The notes under the pieces are model-generated. The model made no database searches. It saw only the letters and a list, made by a program, of their open reading frames with translations, and was not told the origin of the DNA. Shown piece by piece: positions 1 through 6,882 of a DNA stretch of 16,496 nucleotides (position 1 is the first letter of the stretch; the number at the start of each line of letters is the position of its first letter). The DNA is from Alphaproteobacteria bacterium (lineage in GTDB: Bacteria > Pseudomonadota > Alphaproteobacteria > Caulobacterales > Caulobacteraceae), in contig JAHINZ010000051.1 of NCBI GenBank assembly GCA_018895795.1, forward strand, positions 1 through 16,496, given 5' to 3'. The position numbers and the translations under genes are program-made.

Positions 1-1
1 G

Positions 2-2077
2 ACCGGCGACGTCCGCCTGTATGACCAGAACACCGACACCTACAACTTCGCGCCGGTCAACTATCTGCAGACCCCGCAAGAGCGCTTCTCGGTCACGTCG
101 CTGGCCAGCTACGAGATCAAGCCGGGCCTGACCGCCTACGCCAAGGGCAATTTCGTCAACAGCCAAGTGACGTCCCAGCTGGCGCCGACCCCGGCCGGTG
201 GCCGCACGTTCCGCTTCACCCTGGACAACAACCCGTTCCTGAGCGCTTCGGCCAAGGCTGCGCTCAACACCCTGGGTTCGTCGACGGCCTATTCCGTTCC
301 GGCCAGCAGCCCCTGGGTCGCCGGCACCTATACCGACGTCGACGCCAACAATAACGGCATCTACGACACGGTTACCGGTTCGTTCAGCCGCCGCCTGACG
401 GAAGTCGGTCCGCGGGTCTCGCAGTACAACTTCTCGGCCTTCCAGATCCAACTGGGCCTGAAGGGCGACATCGCAGCCATCAACGGCGGCTTCGACACCT
501 ACTTCCAGTACGGCAACACCCACGGCAGCAACTCGCTGCTGGGCGACACCAGCCTGGCGAAGATCCAGCAGGGCCTCCTGCTGAACGCCGCCGGCACCGG
601 CTGCGCCGATCCCTCCAATGGCTGCGTTCCCGTCAACCTGTTCGGCCAGGGCAATATCTCCAAGGCCGCCGTCGAGTTCATCAAGACGCGCATCAACTCG
701 TCGCAGGACTACAAGCAACTGTTCGCCGGCTTCACCTTTAACGGTGACACCGCCAACCTGTTCTCCCTGCCCGCCGGTCCGATCGGCTTCGCCGTCGGCG
801 GCGAATATCGCGCTGAAGACTTCTCGTTCAACCCCAGCCAGGATCTCGCCGTCGGCAACCTGACCGGTTTCAACGCCAGCCCGCCTGTCTCGGGTCGTTT
901 CGACGTCTATGAAGCCTATGCCGAATTGCTGGTTCCGCTGTTGAAGGACCTGCCGTTCGTCAAGTCTCTGGACCTGGAACTGGCCGGCCGTTCGTCGGAC
1001 TACACCACCCAGCCGTCGCCGGTGAGCACCTATAAGGTCGCCGGCACCTGGAAGGTCTATGACGACCTGCTGCTGCGCGCGTCCTTCAACCAGGCGATCC
1101 GCGCGCCGTCGGTCGGCGAACTGTTCTCGCCGCAAGGCAACGGCTTCCCGACCTCGACCGACAACTGCTCGGCTCGGGCCAACCCGAACGCCGCAACCCG
1201 TCAAGCCTGTATCAATTCGGGCGTGCCGGCAGCTCTCGTGGGCGTGCTCAGCGCTAACCAGCAGACCCAGACCCTGTCGGGCGGTAACCCGAACCTGCGG
1301 CCGGAGACGGGCAAGACCCTGACCTACGGCGGCGCCTATACGCCCAGCTGGTTGCCGAACTTCACGATCACGGCTGACTATTTCGACATCAAGATCACCG
1401 ACGCCATCAGCACCTTCGGTGGCGGCACGGCCAATCTGATGAACGTTTGCTACGGCGCGGTCGTTAACGGCAATCCGAACTCGCCTTACTGCAAGGCGAT
1501 CATTCGTCTGGCCAACGGCTCGATCGACTACGTTACGGCGACCAACCAGAACGTCGCCTCGATCACCGCCAAGGGCCTCGACGTCGGCGTGACCTATCGC
1601 ACCTCGCTGGAAGATCTGGGTCTGCCAGATTGGGGTTCGTTGTCGGTCCGCACGCTCTATACCAACACTTGGGAATCCAACACCAAGCCTGACGAAATCT
1701 CCGCGATGATCAAGTGCGCCGACAAGTTCGGCACGCGTTGCGGTAACCCGACTCCGCGCCACAAGCTGCGCACGGCCGTCAACTGGAAGATGAACCAGTT
1801 CGGCGTCAACATGGTGTGGAACCACCTGGACGACGTGCAGGATGACGATCCCTCGACGAAGTACACCGTCGAAACGATCGGCGCGAAGAACTACATCGAC
1901 CTGTCGGGCGATTGGGAAGTCACGGACAACCTGGCGTTCACGGCCGGCATCCGTAACCTGACCCAGGAAGCCTATCCGATCCTGGGCGGCAACGCTTCTC
2001 CGTCGAACAGCGGCTATCCGGCCACCTACGACGTCCTGGGTCGCACCTTCTTCCTCAACGCTCGCCTGCGCTACTAG
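2..2077 (+). CDS. TonB-dependent receptor, C-terminal part (5' end outside window)
   Basis: This is the outer-membrane beta-barrel part of a TonB-dependent receptor, which uses TonB/ExbBD energy to import a bound ligand. The frame is open from base 2, giving 691 visible residues; the signal peptide, TonB box and most or all of the plug lie upstream. Family traits are the alternating aromatic/hydrophobic barrel strands, the segment FNQAIRAPSVGELF, the later NPNLRPETG, and a C-terminus ending in FLNARLRY, the usual terminal aromatic signal for barrel assembly. Paired cysteines (CADPSNGC, CADKFGTRC and others) probably form disulfides in extracellular loops. The GTG at 167 is an internal codon, not a start. 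A terminator follows the stop, so the gene ends its transcript. The ligand cannot be told; nearby sulfatases suggest a sulfated compound, but no shared operator is visible here because its promoter is outside the window. Confidence 0.93.
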   Translation, partial: TGDVRLYDQNTDTYNFAPVNYLQTPQERFSVTSLASYEIKPGLTAYAKGNFVNSQVTSQLAPTPAGGRTFRFTLDNNPFLSASAKAALNTLGSSTAYSVPASSPWVAGTYTDVDANNNGIYDTVTGSFSRRLTEVGPRVSQYNFSAFQIQLGLKGDIAAINGGFDTYFQYGNTHGSNSLLGDTSLAKIQQGLLLNAAGTGCADPSNGCVPVNLFGQGNISKAAVEFIKTRINSSQDYKQLFAGFTFNGDTANLFSLPAGPIGFAVGGEYRAEDFSFNPSQDLAVGNLTGFNASPPVSGRFDVYEAYAELLVPLLKDLPFVKSLDLELAGRSSDYTTQPSPVSTYKVAGTWKVYDDLLLRASFNQAIRAPSVGELFSPQGNGFPTSTDNCSARANPNAATRQACINSGVPAALVGVLSANQQTQTLSGGNPNLRPETGKTLTYGGAYTPSWLPNFTITADYFDIKITDAISTFGGGTANLMNVCYGAVVNGNPNSPYCKAIIRLANGSIDYVTATNQNVASITAKGLDVGVTYRTSLEDLGLPDWGSLSVRTLYTNTWESNTKPDEISAMIKCADKFGTRCGNPTPRHKLRTAVNWKMNQFGVNMVWNHLDDVQDDDPSTKYTVETIGAKNYIDLSGDWEVTDNLAFTAGIRNLTQEAYPILGGNASPSNSGYPATYDVLGRTFFLNARLRY

Positions 2078-2085
2078 GCGGCGGT

Positions 2086-2113
2086 CCCTTCAGGTCTCTC
2101 GAGGCCTGAAGGG
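2086..2113 (+). repeat. Hairpin just after TonB receptor stop
   Basis: CCCTTCAGG (2086-2094) pairs perfectly with CCTGAAGGG (2105-2113) around a 10-nt loop, starting 8 nt after the stop codon. No T-run follows, so it is probably an mRNA 3'-end stabilising stem or part of a tandem terminator with the hairpin at 2139-2168. It could also help block transcripts arriving from the right. Confidence 0.6.
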
Positions 2114-2138
2114 GACATGGCTGAAGATCCAAAAGATG

Positions 2139-2173
2139 AAGCCCGCCCCGGTTCGCCGGAGCGGGCTTTTTCT
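2139..2173 (+). terminator. Intrinsic terminator of the TonB receptor gene
   Basis: AAGCCCGC (2139-2146) pairs with GCGGGCTT (2161-2168). Inside it a second stem, CCGG-TTCG-CCGG (2148-2159), carries a stable TTCG tetraloop. A T-rich tract (TTTTTCTTT) overlaps and follows the right arm. It lies between convergent genes, so it may also weakly stop leftward transcripts, but the T-tract is only good on the + strand. Confidence 0.88.
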
Positions 2174-2201
2174 TTGTCTGGGCCGTGCTTGAGGGGAAGC
2201 G

Positions 2202-2582
2202 TCAGGTCGCGCGGTCTTGCCCGTCGCCGTCGCGCGTCGAGCCGGGCTCGGCCATCCGCGTCGCCAACCCGACCTTGTCCGAGGTCTTGTTGAACTTTTC
2301 CGCCACCGCGCGGTCCAGATCGATGCCCAACTGCATGGCGATCAGGTCGGCGCAGATGATCACATCGGCCAGTTCCTCGGCCAGGTCGGCGAGGCTGGCG
2401 CGCGACCCCTTGATGCCCATCCGCTCGCGTTCAAGCTTCTTGATGATGTTACAGGCCTCGCCCACCTCGCCGGCCAACTCATTGCCGCGATAGGACAGGG
2501 TGATCTGGTCGTCGGTGTCCCACTCGGCCTGGCGAGCCAGGTTGGCGGCACGGAGGGTGGCGTGGGCCCCGGTGTCGGCCAT
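2202..2582 (-). CDS. MazG-like nucleotide pyrophosphohydrolase
   Basis: 126-residue all-alpha NTP pyrophosphohydrolase of the MazG/dUTPase-related superfamily, expected to hydrolyse (d)NTPs to NMP plus pyrophosphate in the cytoplasm. The metal-binding acidic pattern is visible as ELAGEVGEA (E35, E39, E42) and AEELADVI (E69, E70, D73), and the tail KFNKTSDKVGL is typical of single-domain MazG-like proteins. The last ~15 residues are polar and probably disordered. Its ATG lies 1 nt after the TetR stop codon and no clear Shine-Dalgarno precedes it, so translation is probably coupled to the TetR gene. A housecleaning role is the family expectation; a link to the catabolic genes upstream is not shown by the protein itself and may only reflect read-through. 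Confidence 0.88.
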   Translation of the reverse strand: MADTGAHATLRAANLARQAEWDTDDQITLSYRGNELAGEVGEACNIIKKLERERMGIKGSRASLADLAEELADVIICADLIAMQLGIDLDRAVAEKFNKTSDKVGLATRMAEPGSTRDGDGQDRAT

Positions 2583-2583
2583 C

Positions 2584-3195
2584 TCAGCGGTCGTCGTCGA
2601 GCAGGCGGCTGACGGCGGCGCGCAGGACCTCGGCGGCCTTTTCGATCGACAGGCCCTGCTCGCGACGCAGCCGGGACCAGGCCTCGAAGCTGAGCAGCAG
2701 GTCCAGGGCCTCGACCTTCAGCGGATCGTCGACCAGCGGCGCGCGCAGTTCGCGCACCAGGATCTTGCGCAGGGCCGAAACCAGCTTGCCGCTGTCCTCG
2801 CTGAGGAAGCGCGAGCGGTGGCGGTAGGCTTCTGAGGCGTGCTTGAACGGCGCGATCTTTTCGAAGGCAAAGGCGCGGCGATCGACCAGTTCCAGCACGC
2901 GGTCCTTCCAGTCGGTCGAGCGGAACGGCGTGCCGACCACGGCGCGCAGTTCGTCCTCGATGACCACGGACATCTCGCTATAGAGGCTGTCCATGTCCTT
3001 GAAGTGCCGGAACACCGTGCGCAGCCCGACATCGGCGCGGGCCGCCACCTGGTCGGCGCTGGGCGACATGTCGCCGGTGCGGATGATCTCCAGCATGGCG
3101 GCGACGATCCGGGCGCGATTGTTCTGGCCGCGGCGACGTCGGCCGTCGGCCTCTTCGAGCGGTTCAACCATCGTCTTGCTTGCTTCTTGCGCCAC
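2584..3195 (-). CDS. TetR/AcrR-family transcriptional regulator
   Basis: 203 residues with an N-terminal TetR DNA-binding domain: a basic arm (RRRRGQNNRARI, residues 19-30), helix 1, and the helix-turn-helix at about 45-66 (PSADQVAARADVGLRTVFRHF), followed by the usual FKDMDSLYSEM. The rest is the helical ligand/dimer domain, which does not reveal the effector. The chosen start is GTG at 3195 with a weak GGGG upstream; an ATG at 3171, eight codons in, would also leave the domain intact and cannot be excluded. It is the third gene of the leftward MBL-GST-TetR-MazG block, 63 nt after GST. It is the only regulator in the window and so the best candidate to bind the palindromes at 5437, 8595, 9719 and 9782, including the one at the head of its own block (autoregulation). 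That assignment is inference. Confidence 0.9.
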   Translation of the reverse strand: MAQEASKTMVEPLEEADGRRRRGQNNRARIVAAMLEIIRTGDMSPSADQVAARADVGLRTVFRHFKDMDSLYSEMSVVIEDELRAVVGTPFRSTDWKDRVLELVDRRAFAFEKIAPFKHASEAYRHRSRFLSEDSGKLVSALRKILVRELRAPLVDDPLKVEALDLLLSFEAWSRLRREQGLSIEKAAEVLRAAVSRLLDDDR

Positions 3196-3199
3196 GCAA

Positions 3200-3239
3200 C
3201 CCCGCCGGACCGAGTCTATTCGGCTTCCATAAGGCGGGG
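3200..3239. repeat. Inverted repeat in the GST-TetR gap
   Basis: CCCCGCC (3200-3206) pairs with GGCGGGG (3233-3239), and CCGA (3210-3213) with TCGG (3220-3223) inside it. On the leftward transcript it sits between the GST stop and the TetR start without a T-run, so it is more likely an RNA-processing or stability stem than a terminator. It does not resemble the shared operator of the neighbouring divergent promoters. It may be a chance pairing in GC-rich DNA. Confidence 0.35.
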
Positions 3240-3258
3240 CGCGGCCGGGCGCCAGTCA

Positions 3259-4281
3259 TCACGCAAACAGCGCCGCGCAGCCGGTGGCGTCCAGCAAGGC
3301 GTCGACCTTGGCGCGGTCCGGTTCGAGCAGGTCGTCGCGCGCCGAGCGCAACCAGCCCAGGCACTTGGCCTGATAGGGGAAGGGCGGCTGGGTCCAGGGC
3401 AGGCCATCGACCGTGGTCTCGACCGCCGCCGCGCCGGTGATCACCGCCCGCGCGTTGGCCAGCATCACAGGCGGATAGACCTGACCGATCTGGGTCAGCA
3501 GGTCCCGCAGGGTTGGCGGCGGCGCGTCCAGCCCGATCCAGTCGCCGTCGCACGGCTCCAGGCCGGACAGGTCTTCCATCTGGCTGACCCAGGCGAAGAC
3601 CCGCGGGGCGATCTGCAGCGTCAGAGCCATCGGTGTGGGGTCGAACTGGGCCAGCTGGGTCAGCTGTCCGTGGACGGCGAAGTCACAGGCGGCGGGCCGC
3701 GCGCCCAGCAGGAACGGCTGAACGGTCAGATGGGCCTCGAAGGCTTCCAGGAAGCGGCGATAGCTGGCCTCGATCACCGGCGCGGTCGTGGGGTTTGACC
3801 CGACCACATACAGGCGGTCGATCTGCCTTTGACTGAACTGCGCGCCGCGCTCGGCCAGTTCGGCGTCGGAGATTGTCGCGCCCCGCCAGCAGGGCAGGAT
3901 GGCGGCGGCGCGGGCGATGTCGGCCGCATAGCTCCAGCGATAGTGGAACATCGCCTTGGTCAGCCATTCGTCGGCATAGTCCTCGATCAACTGGTCGATG
4001 AAGGCCAGGGCTGGGTCGGGCGGAATCACCGACCGGCCGGCGTGCTCGGCCTCCAGTCGGCGCAGGATCGGCGAGGAGTCGACGACCGCTTCCAGCGCCC
4101 CGTCGGGCCCGGGCAGATAGAAGGTCGGCAACAGCTGCACCTTGGGCCGGGGCAGGCCCTCCAGCGCCTGGCCGGCGCTGGGCAGGAAGCGATAGCCGAT
4201 GCGGCGATAGCGCAGCAGGGCCAGCATCTTGCGGGTATAGGGCGAACCCGGCGCGCCGCTGAGGGCGATCAGATCGGTCAT
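3259..4281 (-). CDS. Glutathione S-transferase-like protein with long C-terminal part
   Basis: 340 residues. The N-terminus is a GST thioredoxin fold: a beta strand, then APGSPYTRKMLALL (residues 10-23, with Ser13/Tyr15 in the usual active-site position), and a later VDSSPILRRLE, which matches the glutathione gamma-glutamyl-binding S-P-I-L-x-x-L segment. The helical C-terminal domain follows (about 100-250, including FLLGARPAACDFAVHGQLTQL). About 90 further residues lie beyond an ordinary GST of 200-230 residues and contain PPFPYQAKCLGWL. The start is secure: GGGAG lies 7 nt before the ATG. The gene starts 18 nt after the MBL hydrolase stop, so the two are co-transcribed. Likely roles are glutathione conjugation, thiolytic dehalogenation or ether cleavage of a xenobiotic; the substrate is unknown and glutathione dependence is inferred from the fold. 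Confidence 0.85.
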   Translation of the reverse strand: MTDLIALSGAPGSPYTRKMLALLRYRRIGYRFLPSAGQALEGLPRPKVQLLPTFYLPGPDGALEAVVDSSPILRRLEAEHAGRSVIPPDPALAFIDQLIEDYADEWLTKAMFHYRWSYAADIARAAAILPCWRGATISDAELAERGAQFSQRQIDRLYVVGSNPTTAPVIEASYRRFLEAFEAHLTVQPFLLGARPAACDFAVHGQLTQLAQFDPTPMALTLQIAPRVFAWVSQMEDLSGLEPCDGDWIGLDAPPPTLRDLLTQIGQVYPPVMLANARAVITGAAAVETTVDGLPWTQPPFPYQAKCLGWLRSARDDLLEPDRAKVDALLDATGCAALFA

Positions 4282-4299
4282 AAATGGCTCCCGCGACGC

Positions 4300-5394
4300 C
4301 TAGTGGATCAGCTTCAGGCGATCAGTCACCGTGACCGCGTCGGAACCCACCGGCAGGCTGATGAAGTCGCCGTCGCGGCCGACCTTGATCGGGCCGGAGA
4401 AGAGCGTCCTCGACGCCCCCAGGAAGGGGCCCTCCAGCGCGCTCAGCGGCAGGGCCGGGGTGATGTGGGTGAACAGCAGGAAACGAACGTGGTCGCGCTG
4501 GGCGATCGCGGCGGCCTGTTCGGGGCTGGTATGATAGCCGGGAATGTCGCCGAAGATCTTGGCGATCCGGTCGCGGCCGGCGGTCTTGGCGGCGCGCGCC
4601 TGAACGGCCACCAGATTGGGCGCGAGGGCCTCATGCACCAGCAGGTCGGCGCCCTTGGCGGCGGCTTCCAGCCGGGCCGAAGGGGCGGTGTCGCCGCTGA
4701 TCACCACCCGGCGGCCCTTATAGGTGAAGGCATAGCCGACGGCGGGACTGACGGGGTCGTGATGCACTGGAAAGGCGGTGACCTTCAGGTCAGGCTCATC
4801 GATCAGCACCAGGTCCGGCTGGCCGGCGGCGGCGGTGAAGGTCATGGCCTGGCCGCCGAAGCCCGACGGCGGCACGATGCCGGCGCCGTGGTGGGCGGTG
4901 CGATAGCCCTGGTCCAGGCGGTAGGCCGCGTTGAAGCCGGCGACCACCTGTTCGACGCCGATCGGACCGTGCACGGGCACAGGCGAGGCCGAACCGCTGC
5001 CGGCCCAGCGTTGCAGCATCAACTCGCCAAGGCCGTCGATATGGTCGGAATGGTAGTGGGTCAGGAACACGGCCTCGACGCGGGCCGGCGGCAGGTTCAT
5101 CAGGGCCAGATTACGGCTTGATCCGGCTCCGGCGTCGACGATGAACAGCCGCTTGCCGGCCAGCACGGCCGTGCAGGGGCCAGAGCGCTGCGGATCCGGC
5201 AAGGGGCCGCCCGCGCCGCATAGGCCGACATGCAGCCCGTCGGGCAGGCCCTGATCGGGCGCCCGGCTCAGAGCCTTCACATACAGCTTCTCCATGGCGA
5301 CCACGGCGATCTTGCCGCGCGCCAGCCAGCCGCCGACGCCCAACAGGACCGCGACGCCCAGCACGGCGAGCCCCACGCTTGTTCTGGTCCGCAT
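4300..5394 (-). CDS. Membrane-anchored metallo-beta-lactamase-fold hydrolase (RNase Z/arylsulfatase-like)
   Basis: 364 residues. An N-terminal hydrophobic helix (about 6-24, after MRTRT) should act as signal anchor and place the enzyme on the periplasmic side. The MBL metal-site motif is THYHSDH (H113, H115, D117, H118), with further ligand candidates H211 (HHDP), D235 (SGDT) and H310 (FTH). The SGDT and HEA arrangement resembles the RNase Z-like branch, which also contains the MBL-type arylsulfatase of Pseudoalteromonas. With two type I sulfatases nearby, a sulfatase or phosphodiesterase/esterase role is plausible but not proven. The start has GGGAGGA 6 nt before the ATG. It is the first gene of the leftward block and reads from the operator at 5437-5459. 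Confidence 0.85.
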   Translation of the reverse strand: MRTRTSVGLAVLGVAVLLGVGGWLARGKIAVVAMEKLYVKALSRAPDQGLPDGLHVGLCGAGGPLPDPQRSGPCTAVLAGKRLFIVDAGAGSSRNLALMNLPPARVEAVFLTHYHSDHIDGLGELMLQRWAGSGSASPVPVHGPIGVEQVVAGFNAAYRLDQGYRTAHHGAGIVPPSGFGGQAMTFTAAAGQPDLVLIDEPDLKVTAFPVHHDPVSPAVGYAFTYKGRRVVISGDTAPSARLEAAAKGADLLVHEALAPNLVAVQARAAKTAGRDRIAKIFGDIPGYHTSPEQAAAIAQRDHVRFLLFTHITPALPLSALEGPFLGASRTLFSGPIKVGRDGDFISLPVGSDAVTVTDRLKLIH

Positions 5395-5432
5395 GCTCGA
5401 TCCTCCCGTTCGGGCGGGCTTGACCCCGCCTC

Positions 5433-5457
5433 AATGTAGTGACACGCATATTGTCAA
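5433..5457 (-). promoter_or_regulatory. Putative promoter of the MBL-GST-TetR-MazG block
   Basis: On the minus strand, TTGACA (5457-5452) is followed after 11 nt by ACTACATT (5440-5433). This fits the known Caulobacter housekeeping pattern (TTGACgs, N10-14, GCTANAWC) with a perfect -35 and a 6/8 -10. Both elements fall within or against the palindrome at 5437-5459, so a bound repressor would block RNA polymerase. The dehalogenase promoter pointing right must overlap the same region, but its elements are weaker (GTGACA, N11, AATATATG). Confidence 0.5.
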
Positions 5458-5459
5458 TA
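5437..5459. promoter_or_regulatory. Shared palindromic operator, copy A
   Basis: TAGTGACA (5437-5444), a 7-nt spacer, then TGTCAATA (5452-5459): an imperfect palindrome with arms matching 7/8. It lies 42 nt from the MBL start codon and 42 nt from the dehalogenase start codon, almost exactly midway between divergent genes. The same arms with the same 7-nt spacer recur at 8595, 9719 and 9782. The length and symmetry suit a dimeric TetR- or GntR-type repressor; the local TetR is the first candidate. Confidence 0.7.
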
Positions 5460-5501
5460 TATGTCGCGCAACGCGATGATCTGTCAACGGGAGGAGTTGG
5501 A

Positions 5502-6407
5502 ATGCAGGTTTTGAGAACACCGGACGAGCGGTTCGAGGCGTTGGCCGACTGGCCGTTCGCGCCGCACTACGCGACGGTCACCGACGCCGACGGGACGGCC
5601 CTGCGGCTGCACTATGTGGACGAGGGGCCGCGTGACGCGCCCACGGTTCTGCTGATGCATGGCGAGCCGTCCTGGGCCTATCTGTATCGCAAAATCATCG
5701 CCGGTCTGGTGGCGCGCGGCCTGCGCGTGATCGCGCCCGACCTGATCGGCTTTGGCCGGTCGGACAAGCCGGCGGCTCGAGCGGACTACACCTACGAGCG
5801 CCATGTCGCCTGGATGAGCGCCTGGCTCACCCAGCTGGATCTGAAGGACGTCACCCTGTTCTGCCAGGACTGGGGCGGGTTGATCGGCCTGCGCCTGGTC
5901 GCGGCCTTTCCCGGGCGTTTCGCCGCCGTCGCCGTCGGCAATACCGGTCTGCCGGTCGGTTCGGGCATGACCGAGGGTTTCAAGGCCTGGCTGGAGTTCA
6001 GCCAGAATACGCCGATCATGCCGATCGGCCTGATCGTCAACATGGGCACGGGTCGGGAGCTGACGCCGGCCGAGATCGCCGCCTATGACGCGCCGTTCCC
6101 GGATGAGACCTTCAAGGAGGGCGCGCGGCAATTCCCGGTGCTGGTGCCCGTGACGCCGGAACACGGCTCGGTGGCGGAAAACAAAGCGGCTTGGGAGGTC
6201 TTGTCGGCCTTCAACAAGCCGTTCCTGACCACGTTCAGCGATGGCGACGCGGTGACCAAGGGCGGCGAGGCGATCTTCAAGGATCGCGTGCCCGGCGCGG
6301 TCGGCCAGCCCCACGTCATCGTCTCCGGCGGTCACTTCCTGCAGGAAGACTGCCCCGATGCGCTCACCGATCTGATCGACGGGCTGGTCCGTCGCGCCCA
6401 CGCCTGA
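5502..6407 (+). CDS. Haloalkane dehalogenase-family alpha/beta hydrolase
   Basis: 301-residue alpha/beta hydrolase closely resembling subfamily-I haloalkane dehalogenases (DhlA/DhmA type), which hydrolyse carbon-halogen bonds to alcohol plus halide without cofactors. Visible are the oxyanion/halide segment HGEPSW (53-58), the nucleophile motif CQDWGG (D123 with halide-binding candidate W124), the acid region FSDGDAVT (D247/D249) and catalytic His in SGGHFLQED (H278). There is no signal peptide, so it is cytoplasmic. The start is ATG 5502, preceded by GGGAGGAG; an upstream in-frame GTG at 5439 falls inside the operator and is rejected. Eleven nt separate it from the DUF1330 gene, forming a two-gene operon. 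Some members of this family act on esters or epoxides instead, so dehalogenation of a real halogenated substrate remains inferred. Confidence 0.88.
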   Translation: MQVLRTPDERFEALADWPFAPHYATVTDADGTALRLHYVDEGPRDAPTVLLMHGEPSWAYLYRKIIAGLVARGLRVIAPDLIGFGRSDKPAARADYTYERHVAWMSAWLTQLDLKDVTLFCQDWGGLIGLRLVAAFPGRFAAVAVGNTGLPVGSGMTEGFKAWLEFSQNTPIMPIGLIVNMGTGRELTPAEIAAYDAPFPDETFKEGARQFPVLVPVTPEHGSVAENKAAWEVLSAFNKPFLTTFSDGDAVTKGGEAIFKDRVPGAVGQPHVIVSGGHFLQEDCPDALTDLIDGLVRRAHA

Positions 6408-6418
6408 AGGAGCAAGCC

Positions 6419-6829
6419 ATGCAAGTCAAAAACGCTGTCTATCCACCCGGCCAGCAGGCCATGGACTTCTTTGGGGCCGAAGAGGATGGCCCCTTCGTGA
6501 TGGTCAATCTGCTGAAGTTCAAGGACCGGGCCGAGTATCCTGACGGCTCAGCCACGGATCTGTCCGGTCGCGAGGCCTATGGCCTGTACGGGGTGGAGGT
6601 CAGCAAGCTGGTCGAGGGGCTGGGCGGCCGCATCCGCTTCAGCGCGCGGGTCACTAGCCTGCTGCTGGGCGAGGTCGATGAGCTGTGGGACGCCGTGGCC
6701 CTGGCCGAGTATCCGTCGCTGGCGGCCTTCAAGGCGATGGCGACCTCGCCGGAGATGCACGCCATCGAGCATCACCGCCTCGCCGGCCTGGCCGGTCAGC
6801 TGAACATCCGGACCAAGGAAAGTCTCTAG
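6419..6829 (+). CDS. DUF1330-family protein
   Basis: 136-residue cytoplasmic protein of the DUF1330 type, a dimeric alpha+beta (ferredoxin-like) barrel. Recognisable elements are FVMVNLLKFKD (first strand), the EAYGLYGVEVSKLVEGLGGRI helix, LGEVDELWDAVALAEYPS, the MATSPEMHAIEHHR segment and the AGLAGQLNI end. The function of the family is not settled; relatives with this fold are small oxygenases, isomerases or dehalogenases that work in catabolic operons. AAGGAG (6407-6412) overlaps the dehalogenase stop and sets the ATG at 6419. Its place behind the dehalogenase suggests it acts on the same substrate or product. Confidence 0.85.
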   Translation: MQVKNAVYPPGQQAMDFFGAEEDGPFVMVNLLKFKDRAEYPDGSATDLSGREAYGLYGVEVSKLVEGLGGRIRFSARVTSLLLGEVDELWDAVALAEYPSLAAFKAMATSPEMHAIEHHRLAGLAGQLNIRTKESL

Positions 6830-6847
6830 GCTGACGGTCTAAGAGCG

Positions 6848-6881
6848 AGGGGCGCGGGGTAAAAACCCCGCGCCCCTTTTT
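6848..6881 (+). terminator. Strong intrinsic terminator after the dehalogenase operon
   Basis: GGGGCGCGGGGT (6849-6860) pairs without mismatch with ACCCCGCGCCCC (6865-6876) around an AAAA loop, and TTTTT (6877-6881) follows. The A at 6848 can extend the stem by one pair. It also lies just beyond the stop of the convergent sulfatase gene and may stop leftward transcripts, although that side lacks a T-run. Confidence 0.95.
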
Positions 6882-6882
6882 G

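Noticed and set aside
2139..2173. Bidirectional terminator for the MazG-like gene
   Set aside because: The minus-strand side has only CTTCATCTTTT after the stem, not a proper T-run, so I assign it to the plus strand only.
3829..5121. 430-codon open frame on the plus strand
   Set aside because: Antisense to the GST-like and MBL genes, which have full families, catalytic motifs and ribosome binding sites; the product is Gly/Gln/Arg-rich filler.
5439..5501. Upstream GTG start for the dehalogenase
   Set aside because: The GTG lies within operator copy A and has no ribosome binding site, while GGGAGGAG precedes the ATG at 5502 and homologues start with a similar DERFEALxDWPFxP segment.
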